Assembly (NCBI GenBank): GCA_025455125.1
Contig: JALONE010000024.1
Span: 1 to 9,565 of the forward strand
From: Bacteroidota bacterium
GTDB taxonomy: Bacteria; Bacteroidota; Ignavibacteria; UBA10030
Direction of reading: 5' to 3'
DNA: 9,565 nucleotides
How positions within the stretch are numbered: position 1 is the stretch's first letter; the number at the start of each line of letters is the position of its first letter. The notes under the pieces are model-generated. The model saw only the letters and a list, made by a program, of their open reading frames with translations, ran no database searches and was not told the DNA's origin. Shown here piece after piece: positions 1 through 7,173 of the stretch. A program made the position numbers and the translations under genes.

Positions 1-834
1 CCGGAGCAGATCCAGAGTTGCACGTCGCGTGATGCCTCGCCGCATGGACCGAAGTACGGCATCCGAGATGTGCTGGATGGGCATATCCAGATACTTGCAG
101 ATCTTTTTCGACGACGCCATCGCTTCCAGGACATCGAGCGGGAATTGCGCAGGATAGGCGTACATCAATCTGATCCATTCGATGCCGTCCACGGCATCAA
201 GTTTCTTCAACAGCGTGGCAAGCGTGCGCGCGCCGTCCCGATCCATGCCATACGCCGTCGTATCCTGTCCGATGACGATCAGCTCCCGAACCCCCTTCGC
301 GGCAAGCAATTCCGCTTCGCGCAGGATGTCTGCCTCCGGTTTCGACCGATGCGCCCCCCGCATGAGAGGAATCGCACAGAACGAGCAGGGATGGTCGCAC
401 CCTTCGGAGATCTTCAGATAAGCATAATGTGACGGCGTCGTCAGCCATCGCTCGCCGAGCAGTTCCTTCCGATAGTCGACGCCGAGGTCGGCGAGCACGC
501 GCGGAAGTTCGTTGGAGCCGAAATAGGAATCGACCTCGGGGATCTCCGCACGCAGCTCCTCGCGGAATCGTTCGCTCAGGCATCCCATGACGACGACGCG
601 GTCGATCTCTCCCCGCTTCTTCTTTTCCACCGCCTCGATGATCGCGTCGATCGACTCCTGGCGGGCAGCCTCGATGAATCCGCAGGTATTGATCACCACG
701 GTCGACGCATCGTCAACTTCCTCGACCACCGCCGCTCGCGAACCCTTCAGCTGCGCCAATAGCGTCTCGCTGTCGACGACGTTCTTCGAACAACCGAGCG
801 TAATGACGCTGATCTTGTTCCCAGTCCCTTTCAC
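1..834 (-). CDS. rimO: Ribosomal protein S12 methylthiotransferase RimO (3' part outside window)
   Basis: RimO is a cytosolic radical-SAM enzyme that adds a methylthio group to the conserved aspartate of ribosomal protein S12. The visible 278 residues carry both expected modules. The N-terminal methylthiotransferase domain has LGCSKN with Cys15, NTCGFI with Cys51 and MGCL with Cys85, which bind the auxiliary iron-sulfur cluster. The radical-SAM domain has KISEGCDHPCSFCAIP, with Cys146, Cys150 and Cys153 as the CxxxCxxC cluster ligands. VDSE after the first cysteine, the ESID helix, QDTTAYG and YAYP favour RimO over MiaB. The family is usually about 430-450 residues, so the end of the radical-SAM barrel and the TRAM domain lie beyond position 1. 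The start is GTG at 834, placed by GAGGA at 841-845 with a 6-nt spacer. It is the last visible gene of the operon, 31 nt after cdsA. The reading frame is intact. Confidence 0.96.
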   Translation of the reverse strand, partial: MKGTGNKISVITLGCSKNVVDSETLLAQLKGSRAAVVEEVDDASTVVINTCGFIEAARQESIDAIIEAVEKKKRGEIDRVVVMGCLSERFREELRAEIPEVDSYFGSNELPRVLADLGVDYRKELLGERWLTTPSHYAYLKISEGCDHPCSFCAIPLMRGAHRSKPEADILREAELLAAKGVRELIVIGQDTTAYGMDRDGARTLATLLKKLDAVDGIEWIRLMYAYPAQFPLDVLEAMASSKKICKYLDMPIQHISDAVLRSMRRGITRRATLDLLR

Positions 835-840
835 GCGCGT

Positions 841-845
841 TCCTC
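841..845 (-). promoter_or_regulatory. Ribosome binding site of rimO
   Basis: The minus strand reads GAGGA here, 6 nt before the GTG at 834. No in-frame ATG occurs close by, so this site decides the non-ATG start of rimO. It lies inside the 31-nt gap after cdsA, so rimO can initiate independently of cdsA translation. Confidence 0.6.
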
Positions 846-865
846 GATCAACACAACGGTCGTTG

Positions 866-1819
866 TCACGACAAGACGATGAAATCAATATAGAGATAGA
901 TGACGGGTGCGAGAAAGACCAGGCTGTCGAACCGGTCATAGACGCCCCCGTGTCCGGGGATGATGGCTGAGGAATCCTTCACGCCGGCATCCCGCTTCAA
1001 CCGGGATTCCACCAGGTCGCCCAGCTGTCCCAAGGTGCCGACAAGCATTCCGAGGACGGCCGCGTGCGTCCAGCTCAAATACTCGAGCGTGAGGTGCTTC
1101 ATGACCAGCATCGTCGCGACCGCGAACACGAATCCGAAGACCGATCCTTCCCACGACTTTTTCGGACTCACGCGTTCAAAGAGACGGTGCCGTCCGAATG
1201 TCAGCCCGCCAAAGTAGGCGGCCGTGTCGCACATCCAGATCGAGACGAACACGGACATGATGGTCCAACCGCCCCAATGATTCACAAGTTCCGTCTGCTC
1301 CGCGGTGAGCGTGCCGGTCCCCAGGAAGGTGATGGACGGGAAACCGAACGGGAACAATTCCCGGGTGGCGATGAGCGTCCCGAAGAAGAGCGACACGACC
1401 GCGACGCCGGCAACCGTTGCCGCCAGGTTCGCAAGGGCCGATCCGCGCGTGCGAAACAACTCGATGGACAGCACCACGAGCAGGAAGAGGAGCAGGATCA
1501 CCAGCGCGTACTGCTGCTGGGAGAACATCGACAGCCGCACGCCGACCGATTCGAGCGTCCGGAACACGTGGCCATGCGTCCGGTCGTAGATGAAGGCCCC
1601 GTTCAGCAGGAACCCGAATGCGATGCCGACCGTCTTGAGCGGCGCGGCTCCTTTGATCTCCATCAGACGGTAGAATTCATACAACGCGAGCGCGGAGATC
1701 AGCGCAACGAATGCGAAGAACGCGTATCCGCCCGTGAGCGTCGTCCAGACGATGACGGGGATGGCGACCAGAGCGACCAGCGCGCGCTGCGGAAGTGAAC
1801 TGAAGGGGGATGATGACAT
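866..1819 (-). CDS. cdsA: Phosphatidate cytidylyltransferase (CDP-diacylglycerol synthase)
   Basis: This integral membrane enzyme makes CDP-diacylglycerol from phosphatidate and CTP, the precursor of all bacterial phospholipid headgroups. The 317-residue product has a series of hydrophobic segments starting near residue 12 and running through the protein. The diagnostic CDP-diacylglycerol synthase signature sits at about 272-298: SRLKR, then VKD, then PGHGGVYDRFD, with the conserved Lys/Asp and His-Gly-Gly residues. A cytosolic SPKKSWEG motif precedes it, also typical. Length is slightly above the common 265-300. A GTG at 1831 would add four residues, but the ATG at 1819 has GAGGTGG 8 nt upstream, so I prefer the ATG. 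It lies 14 nt after the zinc-finger/DUF2007 gene and 31 nt before rimO, consistent with co-transcription. No defect is seen. Confidence 0.95.
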   Translation of the reverse strand: MSSSPFSSLPQRALVALVAIPVIVWTTLTGGYAFFAFVALISALALYEFYRLMEIKGAAPLKTVGIAFGFLLNGAFIYDRTHGHVFRTLESVGVRLSMFSQQQYALVILLLFLLVVLSIELFRTRGSALANLAATVAGVAVVSLFFGTLIATRELFPFGFPSITFLGTGTLTAEQTELVNHWGGWTIMSVFVSIWMCDTAAYFGGLTFGRHRLFERVSPKKSWEGSVFGFVFAVATMLVMKHLTLEYLSWTHAAVLGMLVGTLGQLGDLVESRLKRDAGVKDSSAIIPGHGGVYDRFDSLVFLAPVIYLYIDFIVLS

Positions 1820-1827
1820 TCCTGCTT

Positions 1828-1834
1828 CCACCTC
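1828..1834 (-). promoter_or_regulatory. Ribosome binding site of cdsA
   Basis: The minus strand reads GAGGTGG, 8 nt before the ATG at 1819, and overlaps the last base of the upstream stop codon. The spacing supports the ATG rather than the GTG at 1831, which would lie inside this site. Confidence 0.55.
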
Positions 1835-2307
1835 TAATGATGGTTCCGTGCATTGGTCACGTCGATCCGGTCGAGCTCGAGTCCTCTCAGGATGCTCGTC
1901 GCATCGGCGTGTCGTTCTCGTCGCACAAAGACAAGGACGGGTGATCCAACGGTCAGATGAGGGTCATCGCAGAATTGCGCGTGATCGTACGTTCGAAGCT
2001 CGAACCCGTTCTGCGCCAGATTGCGGACGACGGCATCTGCAGCAAACGGGTCGATCGTCTGAAACACTTCCATCCATTCGCGAAGCGCCTCTGCGTCCTC
2101 GGCACACAGCCACCGTTCATCCGTCAAAACATTGCATGCGGTGCAGAGCGGTTTGCCGCAAACGACGCAGCGTCCGCCCGCAAAACTGTCCGGGTGGATG
2201 GCGCACGAGATCTCCGCCTCATGCAGCATCCGGCCGCATTGGATGCACGTCTCTTGTTCCGCGTCCCGGGTCTTCGCCCCGCATGAACATCGGACGGCTC
2301 GCTTCAT
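1834..2307 (-). CDS. Zinc-ribbon / B-box-like zinc finger protein with C-terminal DUF2007 domain
   Basis: A small cytosolic protein of 157 residues with no predicted function. Three modules can be read. Cys7, Cys9, Cys21 and Cys24 form a zinc-ribbon-like four-cysteine set. Cys35, His38, Cys47, Cys50, Cys55, Cys58 and Cys68 follow the spacing of a B-box-type zinc finger (CAIHP, CVVCGKPLCTAC). Residues about 80-147 resemble DUF2007, a small ferredoxin-like fold described as a putative signal-transducing domain: EVFQTIDPFAADAVVRNLA, then a return strand VLVFVRRE. No signal peptide or membrane segment is present. It starts within the stop codon of the upstream intramembrane protease gene (ATGA, 2304-2307) without a Shine-Dalgarno, so its translation probably depends on that gene. 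This suggests, but does not prove, that the two proteins act together. B-box-like fingers also occur fused to rhomboid proteases in other bacteria. Confidence 0.8.
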   Translation of the reverse strand: MKRAVRCSCGAKTRDAEQETCIQCGRMLHEAEISCAIHPDSFAGGRCVVCGKPLCTACNVLTDERWLCAEDAEALREWMEVFQTIDPFAADAVVRNLAQNGFELRTYDHAQFCDDPHLTVGSPVLVFVRRERHADATSILRGLELDRIDVTNARNHH

Positions 2308-3251
2308 GCGTTTTCGCGCCAGTATTCGGCGCGCCAGTTCTCGGTGGTTCGCAGATATGCCACTCCCGCCGTGACGAAGATGACACCATACAAGAGAAAA
2401 TTGAGAATCCCAATGTGGAGCGGCGGCGGCGGCAACGCGACCGCCGTTTCGGGCTCCAGTCCGAGATGCACGGCAAGCACGGCGATCATGTTGTTCAGGA
2501 AGTGGGCCGCCATCGGGAGCACGAGCGTCCGCGAGCGGAGTCTGAGGCCGCCGAAGAAGACGCCGAGCACGATCAGCGGTACCGCTTGAAACGGATTCAG
2601 ATGATAGAGCCCGAAGATGATCCCCGAAAGAATGGCGGTCACCACGGGACTCAAGACACGCTCGAACACCCGTTGCACCAAACCGCGGAAGAGGAGTTCT
2701 TCGACCACTCCCGGCACGAGAGCCACGACGACCGAGACGAAGATGAGTTCCGGGATCGAATCGCTGTCGACAAAGATCCGGAGCATCGACTCCAGCATGC
2801 TGCGCAGCGGATCGAGGATCTGTTGAAGATACTCAGGGATCGGAACCATATCCTGGAGAACGAGATACAGTTCGAGCAATCGCTGGAGTGCGAACATCGC
2901 GACAAGCGCCGAGGTCATCTCCCAAAACGAGGGGAGACGCATCGGGAACATGTATCGGAGGTCTTTGCTGAACAACCGTGCGAACACCAGGGTGGGCAGA
3001 AATACGAACGCCAATTGCCCCACCATCGTCATGAGCCGATGGGTTCCGACGGTCTCACCTGTGACCTCCGCGCTCCCCGCGACAAGGAATGCCGCAAGTC
3101 CGCCGCCGATCTGGTACAACACAAAGATCGCGGCAAGCACCCCGAACCCGTACAGCATCGGATGGACTCCCAGCCGTTCGACGAGAGATGGAGGAGGTCC
3201 GGATGAATGGTGAGGTTCGCTCGGGGGGAGTTGCGTTTGGTCGTTGGTCAT
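2304..3251 (-). CDS. CPBP family intramembrane metalloprotease (CAAX protease/Abi family)
   Basis: A polytopic membrane protein of 315 residues with the three motifs of the CPBP (Rce1-like, Pfam Abi) family. Motif 1 is EELLFRG with Glu184, Glu185 and Arg189. Motif 2 is FGLYH with Phe213 and His217. Motif 3 is HFLNN with His250 and Asn254. All predicted zinc-binding and catalytic residues are present, so it should be an active glutamate-type intramembrane endopeptidase. A proline-rich cytosolic leader of about 30 residues precedes the first membrane segment, and a proline-rich loop lies near residues 275-280. The substrate is unknown; bacterial members have been tied to bacteriocin self-immunity, peptide processing and membrane protein quality control. 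Its start overlaps the stop of the DHS-like gene (ATGA, 3248-3251), and its own stop overlaps the start of the zinc-finger/DUF2007 gene. Confidence 0.92.
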   Translation of the reverse strand: MTNDQTQLPPSEPHHSSGPPPSLVERLGVHPMLYGFGVLAAIFVLYQIGGGLAAFLVAGSAEVTGETVGTHRLMTMVGQLAFVFLPTLVFARLFSKDLRYMFPMRLPSFWEMTSALVAMFALQRLLELYLVLQDMVPIPEYLQQILDPLRSMLESMLRIFVDSDSIPELIFVSVVVALVPGVVEELLFRGLVQRVFERVLSPVVTAILSGIIFGLYHLNPFQAVPLIVLGVFFGGLRLRSRTLVLPMAAHFLNNMIAVLAVHLGLEPETAVALPPPPLHIGILNFLLYGVIFVTAGVAYLRTTENWRAEYWRENA

Positions 3252-4207
3252 CGATTCGGGAGGCCGAGGTTCACCATCGCGGCCAGAAGCGGGAACATGA
3301 TCTCATGATGCCCGGTAATGGAGTAGCCCCGGCCGTATTTCTGCGTGGGACGCTCAACGACATTCATCTGCGGACGGTATTGCCGGATCATGTCGAAATT
3401 GGCGGTTGAGAATCCTTTCGCCTTGAAGCCAAGATTGCGCGCCACGGTGAGTGCTTTCAGGAACACCTCAGGCATGATGACGGCCGATCCGACGTTCAGG
3501 ACAACTCCGCCATCGATGAGTTGCTTCACGGATTGAATGAAAACCTTGAAATCGCGGAAACTCATCTCGCCGGTCGCGGCGCCGTTCATCGTCGGCTGCT
3601 GATGGATGATATCCGTACCGATCGCCGCATGAACTGTGGCGGGAATCCCAAGCGCGTAGCAGGTCGCAAGGATGCTCGTCTTCCGGTTCGGACCTTTGCG
3701 GTTGATGATGGCCTTTCCCAGCACCTCGCCGTAGCCGGCGTCCGATTCCGCCATTCCGTCCGTCAGGACGCCGTTGATGAATTCACCGGTCTCGCGCGCC
3801 ATCCCGAACGTCCCGTCCATGAGATTGACGGCGACATCCTCCGACGTGTGGCCCCACATCGCCGATTCGACATCGTGGATGGCCGATGCGCTGTTCATCG
3901 CGACATGCGTGATCACGCCGCGTCGCAGCAAGTCCACGATGAGCGGCGTCAAACCAACCTTGATGACGTGGGCACCCATCATCAGAATGACGGGCTTCTT
4001 CGCCTTCTTCGCCCTGAGGATGTCTCGCACAAGATCCCGCAATTCGTTGCCGATGAGGATGCGCGGGAGCGAATCAACGAATGCGCGGAATGACGCGCTG
4101 CGAGCGTTGAGGGGCTTTGCAAAGTCGGACGGAGTCACCTTGCTTTTCCGTCCCTTGATCGAGATCGTCCTGACGCCGCGAAGCGCCTGCTGTCGATAGC
4201 GTGCCAT
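3248..4207 (-). CDS. Deoxyhypusine synthase-like conserved protein
   Basis: A cytosolic protein of 319 residues resembling a widespread bacterial family related to deoxyhypusine synthase (DHS), a Rossmann-like NAD-dependent fold. Visible landmarks are GAHVIKVGLTP (about 78-88), a SASAIHD segment followed by TSEDV, IGTDIIH (about 196-202), GSAVIMPEVFLKAL (about 240-253) and GHHEIMFPLLAA near the C-terminus. The last resembles the FPLL segment of eukaryotic DHS, and Lys290 lies close to where the DHS catalytic lysine would be expected. Bacteria have no eIF5A, so the classic reaction cannot be assumed; a related spermidine-dependent or other NAD-dependent transfer is possible. The ATG at 4207 has AAGGTGG 7 nt upstream; an ATG at 4213 overlapping the previous stop (ATGA) would add two residues but leaves no room for ribosome binding. 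The function is an inference; the family resemblance is from recalled patterns. Confidence 0.75.
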   Translation of the reverse strand: MARYRQQALRGVRTISIKGRKSKVTPSDFAKPLNARSASFRAFVDSLPRILIGNELRDLVRDILRAKKAKKPVILMMGAHVIKVGLTPLIVDLLRRGVITHVAMNSASAIHDVESAMWGHTSEDVAVNLMDGTFGMARETGEFINGVLTDGMAESDAGYGEVLGKAIINRKGPNRKTSILATCYALGIPATVHAAIGTDIIHQQPTMNGAATGEMSFRDFKVFIQSVKQLIDGGVVLNVGSAVIMPEVFLKALTVARNLGFKAKGFSTANFDMIRQYRPQMNVVERPTQKYGRGYSITGHHEIMFPLLAAMVNLGLPNR

Positions 4208-4209
4208 CG

Positions 4210-5013
4210 TCATTCCACCTTCGCCCTGATCGGACCATTGATGCCGGAGTACTCTCGCAATTCAGCGTCGATCGATCCCACCACGACCTTCGTGCTCACC
4301 TTCACCGGGATCTTGCGCTCATCATCGGTGAGCCAGATGATGATGCGGCCCTCGCTCTTGAACAATCCCCCCTCCTTCATCAGCGGTTCCACCAGAACGC
4401 AGTTGAAGGTTCCGGCATCGACCTCGATCTGCTGCCTGCCGAGGAATTTCACGGAGAGCGTGTACGACGTGTCTTTGTAGAAGTTGTGGAGGATCGTCCT
4501 ATCGCCGGGACGGGACTTGGAGAAATCGAGCGTGCGGACGTAGAAGAACGCAGAGACGGCGTCATGCACATACGGGGGGATAGGATACTCCCCCTTGTCG
4601 GTCGTGGCCACGTTGTTCCGCTGGTCGAACTCCGCCCCGAAGTCAAACCGGTATTTCCCTTCACGGATGCGCTGCGTGTACCGCCAAGGAAAGATCCCTT
4701 CCACATCCACCAATGTCTCGTACAGATCATCCACGGTGTAGATCCAGGAGAAGGTCGGCGTCGATTCGACCGTGAAGCGAATTTGATAGCAATCGCGGCC
4801 GTTCACTTGCTGAATGGCGGGAATGGAGAAGACCGCCTCGCCGGCAACGATGAAGCTGTATCCGACATCGAACACCAGCCGCTCCCCCACCGCGAACGCT
4901 TCCTGCTCGATCTTCCGCAGTTCGATGAATGTCGAATCCGCAGGGAGATCCTGCGCCTGAACTGCAAAGGGTACTGCCACGAGGAGCGCGGGTAAGAATT
5001 TCTTGAGATGCAT
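4210..5013 (-). CDS. Secreted DUF3108 domain protein
   Basis: An exported protein of 267 residues. Residues 1-21 form a clear signal peptide: basic MHLKK, a hydrophobic core of Leu, Ala and Val, and cleavage after VQA, predicting a periplasmic or outer-membrane-facing mature protein. The remainder matches DUF3108: GERLVFDVGYSFIVAGEA near residues 43-60, a DAVSAFFYVRTL helix near 151-162, and the closing strands IWLTDDERKIPVKV and GSIDAELREY. The fold is thought to be a beta-rich barrel or lipocalin-like shape, with no established activity. The frame extends upstream to 5109, but that would overlap the glycosyltransferase gene and hide the signal peptide at residue 33, so I use the ATG at 5013, 4 nt after the upstream stop. 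Co-location with a sugar transferase suggests a role in envelope assembly, which is inference. Confidence 0.85.
   Translation of the reverse strand: MHLKKFLPALLVAVPFAVQAQDLPADSTFIELRKIEQEAFAVGERLVFDVGYSFIVAGEAVFSIPAIQQVNGRDCYQIRFTVESTPTFSWIYTVDDLYETLVDVEGIFPWRYTQRIREGKYRFDFGAEFDQRNNVATTDKGEYPIPPYVHDAVSAFFYVRTLDFSKSRPGDRTILHNFYKDTSYTLSVKFLGRQQIEVDAGTFNCVLVEPLMKEGGLFKSEGRIIIWLTDDERKIPVKVSTKVVVGSIDAELREYSGINGPIRAKVE
4215..4221 (-). promoter_or_regulatory. Ribosome binding site of the DHS-like gene
   Basis: The minus strand reads AAGGTGG within the last codons of the DUF3108 gene. It is 7 nt from the ATG at 4207 but only 1 nt from the ATG at 4213, which argues for the downstream start. Confidence 0.5.
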
Positions 5014-5017
5014 TCGT

Positions 5018-6043
5018 TCACTCAATTGTGATATGAGAGAGGCGCTCTCCCACCGTTTCTGCTGCCAACGCATCGACCGCCTGGACCACCGACTCGACTG
5101 CGATATCATCCATCGTCGTGTGGGGCGAAACGAACAGCCGCTTTCGTTCTGTCAGCGGACCCCAACGAGCCGGTCCCATCGCCGCTTCCGCCGGGTAGAA
5201 CCCGATGACCGGCGCTCCGACCGCGGCAGCCAGATGCAGCGGCCCGGTCGAGTTCGCGATGAAAACACTCGCACATTCTGCGAAGGCTGCGTACTCCATC
5301 AAGGAGAATCGTCCGATCGGGGCCAGAATCCCGCTTCCCGCCGCTGCAGCGATGTGTTCGACAAGACCCTTCTCCGCTTCGGTCCCGGACACCACGACAC
5401 GCAACCCGCGACGCACCAGCGACTGCGCAAGCTCGGAGAATCGTTCCGCCGGCCAATCGCGCGCTGAACCGCCGCTTCCGGGATGAACGACGGCGAGCCG
5501 CTCATACGGTTCGATCCCATATTCGATCAACGCGTGACGTGCAGCCAATCGATCGCGCTTTGACGGAACGACGCGAACGCTTCGCGCGGGGCTGATCTCC
5601 ACGTCGAACAGAGCGAGAAGCGACAGATTGTAGTCGGCTTCACTCCGGAGCCCCACTTTCCGATGCTCGTGGACTCTTCTATTGAACAAGAACGAATACC
5701 AACGATATCCCGTTCCTGCCCGGAGCGGGATCCGCGCGAGCCAAAGGAGCAAGGCGATCCGGAAGCGCGGATATGCGACGAATGCGGTGTCGAACGATTC
5801 TCGCCGGATCACACGGAGCAATTGCCAGAACGAACGCTCTCCGCCCTCCTGATCGCAAAGCAGCGTGTCGATCCCGCCAAGCTGACCTTGAACGAGCGGT
5901 TGCGTGTATTCCCGGACCATCATCGTGACTCTGGCCGAAGGTCGACATCGCACGATCTCCGCCACAAGGGGGAGCGTCAGCAAGACGTCGCCGATCCGAT
6001 CCGTTCGGACGACGAGGATATGGCGGGGATTCCACGCGCTCAC
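5018..6043 (-). CDS. Glycosyltransferase family 9 protein (heptosyltransferase-like)
   Basis: A cytosolic or membrane-associated GT-B glycosyltransferase of 341 residues, in the ADP-heptose:LPS heptosyltransferase family (GT9), which builds the LPS inner core. The N-terminal lobe starts with ILVVRTDRIGDVLLTLP, where Asp19 aligns with the catalytic Asp of WaaC. The C-terminal lobe has HPGSGG (187-192) and the nucleotide-sugar-binding NSTGPLH (264-270) followed by AAAVGAPVIGFYP, both family hallmarks. The actual sugar and acceptor cannot be read from sequence; orphan GT9 members are common. The start is GTG at 6043, giving the usual distance to the RTDRIGD motif; no strong Shine-Dalgarno precedes it. 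It is the first gene of the seven-gene run and lies 4 nt before the DUF3108 gene. Confidence 0.92.
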   Translation of the reverse strand: MSAWNPRHILVVRTDRIGDVLLTLPLVAEIVRCRPSARVTMMVREYTQPLVQGQLGGIDTLLCDQEGGERSFWQLLRVIRRESFDTAFVAYPRFRIALLLWLARIPLRAGTGYRWYSFLFNRRVHEHRKVGLRSEADYNLSLLALFDVEISPARSVRVVPSKRDRLAARHALIEYGIEPYERLAVVHPGSGGSARDWPAERFSELAQSLVRRGLRVVVSGTEAEKGLVEHIAAAAGSGILAPIGRFSLMEYAAFAECASVFIANSTGPLHLAAAVGAPVIGFYPAEAAMGPARWGPLTERKRLFVSPHTTMDDIAVESVVQAVDALAAETVGERLSHITIE

Positions 6044-6132
6044 AATCTTATTAATCTAGGGAAAAACAGGAAGGAATTCCACGAAAAGACCGATAGCTCC
6101 CGCTTCAATAGATGCGGCGTGGACCCGGGGAA
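6044..6132 (-). other. Intergenic gap between homoserine dehydrogenase and the envelope operon
   Basis: This 89-nt stretch holds no gene. On the minus strand it carries an 8-nt palindrome GGAATTCC followed by a pyrimidine-rich run with five T, and an AT-rich stretch just before the GT9 start. A possible CCGC/GCGG stem of 4 bp with a 10-nt loop lies upstream. None of these is strong enough to call a terminator or promoter, so whether the downstream operon has its own promoter is open. Confidence 0.4.
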
Positions 6133-7173
6133 TCACGCCACATCCGCCAATTCTAGCAGATCCCTCAGAACTCCATACGCAGTGTCTGTCAGCGTTGGCT
6201 CAGTCTGCACGATGCGAATGGGGGCCATCAGGTCAGTCTGCAATTCGAGGATATTCCCCATGCCCTGAACGAGGGCGAAGGGGTGGCTCACCGGGAACGA
6301 CTCGATGTTCACCGAAGCGTGCAGACCGCCGTGAAGCCGACCAGCCCGACAGACGACCTTCAGCCGTTCACCCCGCTTTGCCGCAGCCTGAACATCCGAG
6401 ATACTCACGTCTGCAACACTCACTCGCTCCACGTCAAAGGGAGTGACCTCCGCATCCATCAAGACATTGGACAGCACGGCGGTCTTCGCTGCCGCATCCC
6501 ACCCGTCGACGTCGTGTCGCGGATCCGCTTCCGCAACCCCGCGCCTCTGTGCTTCCGACAACGCATCGGCGAATTCCATCCCCTCCTCCATCTGCGAGAG
6601 AATAAAGTTCGTTGTTGAGTTCAGGATGCCAGCAAACCCCTCCACTGAACAACCGAGCAACGCGCGCCGCGCGAGCCCGAAAACCGGGGCACCATCCATC
6701 ACCGCCGATTCGAACAGGAACCGGACATCCCGTTCACGCGCGAGTCGCTCCAACTCGCGATACGCGAACGCACACGGTCCTTTGTTCGCGGTGACGACGT
6801 GCTTCCCACGCCACAGCGCCTCGCGTACGTGGTCGACGGCTGGACTTCCCTTCCGCTCGATCGAAAGCGACGTGAGTTCAAGCAGGACGTCGAACGATGT
6901 CTCGCGGATGAGCGCTGTGAGATCTGTGTTCCGGGCAACGGAATCGGAGATCCTGCCATCGCGCCGTATCCGTTCCAGCACCTCTCGCATGTCAATGCCC
7001 TCGGGATCAAGGATCACGCCGCGCGATCGTGTCGCGATCCCGACGACCTCGAGTTCCAGAGCGCCGAGTCCGGGAAAACGGTCCCGTTCTTCAAAGAGGA
7101 TCTCGGCCACGCGTTTGCCGACGTTGCCGAACCCGAGGATGAGTGCGCGCATTGGTGCGGGTGCGTTTGACAT
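6133..7173 (-). CDS. hom: Homoserine dehydrogenase (no ACT domain)
   Basis: This enzyme reduces aspartate semialdehyde to homoserine with NAD(P)H, the branch point towards threonine, methionine and isoleucine. The 346-residue product has the dinucleotide-binding GFGNVG at 14-19, TANKGP with Lys131, ESAVMDGAPVF at about 155-165, and GILNSTTNFIL at 182-192. The catalytic segment EADPRHDVDGWDAAAK (215-230) retains Glu215, Asp221, Asp226 and Lys230. The length stops after the catalytic domain: the C-terminal ACT regulatory domain of many homologues is absent, so feedback by threonine through that domain is not expected. The ATG at 7173 overlaps the upstream stop by one base (TGATG); a TTG at 7176 or an ATG at 7152 are less likely alternatives. 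Translation is probably coupled to the desulfurase-like gene. Confidence 0.95.
   Translation of the reverse strand: MSNAPAPMRALILGFGNVGKRVAEILFEERDRFPGLGALELEVVGIATRSRGVILDPEGIDMREVLERIRRDGRISDSVARNTDLTALIRETSFDVLLELTSLSIERKGSPAVDHVREALWRGKHVVTANKGPCAFAYRELERLARERDVRFLFESAVMDGAPVFGLARRALLGCSVEGFAGILNSTTNFILSQMEEGMEFADALSEAQRRGVAEADPRHDVDGWDAAAKTAVLSNVLMDAEVTPFDVERVSVADVSISDVQAAAKRGERLKVVCRAGRLHGGLHASVNIESFPVSHPFALVQGMGNILELQTDLMAPIRIVQTEPTLTDTAYGVLRDLLELADVA

Noticed and set aside
1064..1798. A 244-codon plus-strand frame opposite cdsA
   Set aside because: The product is extremely rich in Arg, Glu and Asp and is antisense to the hydrophobic segments of CdsA.
1734..3206. A 490-codon plus-strand open frame opposite the zinc-finger/DUF2007 and CPBP genes
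   Set aside because: It is antisense to two genes with clear domain motifs, and its product is dominated by Arg, Glu, Asp and His with no recognisable domain, as expected for the mirror of high-GC coding DNA.
2304..3251. Reading the CPBP (Abi) gene as part of a phage-defence or bacteriocin immunity system
   Set aside because: The family name derives from early abortive-infection reports, but the neighbours are housekeeping and envelope genes, with no toxin, bacteriocin or mobile element nearby.
3521..4093. A 190-codon plus-strand frame opposite the DHS-like gene
   Set aside because: No domain is seen and the opposite strand carries a conserved family; it is a shadow frame.
6050..6090. Possible terminator or promoter before the GT9 gene
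   Set aside because: The GGAATTCC palindrome is only 8 nt and the T-run is interrupted by C; no -33/-7 or -35/-10 pair with good spacing was found.
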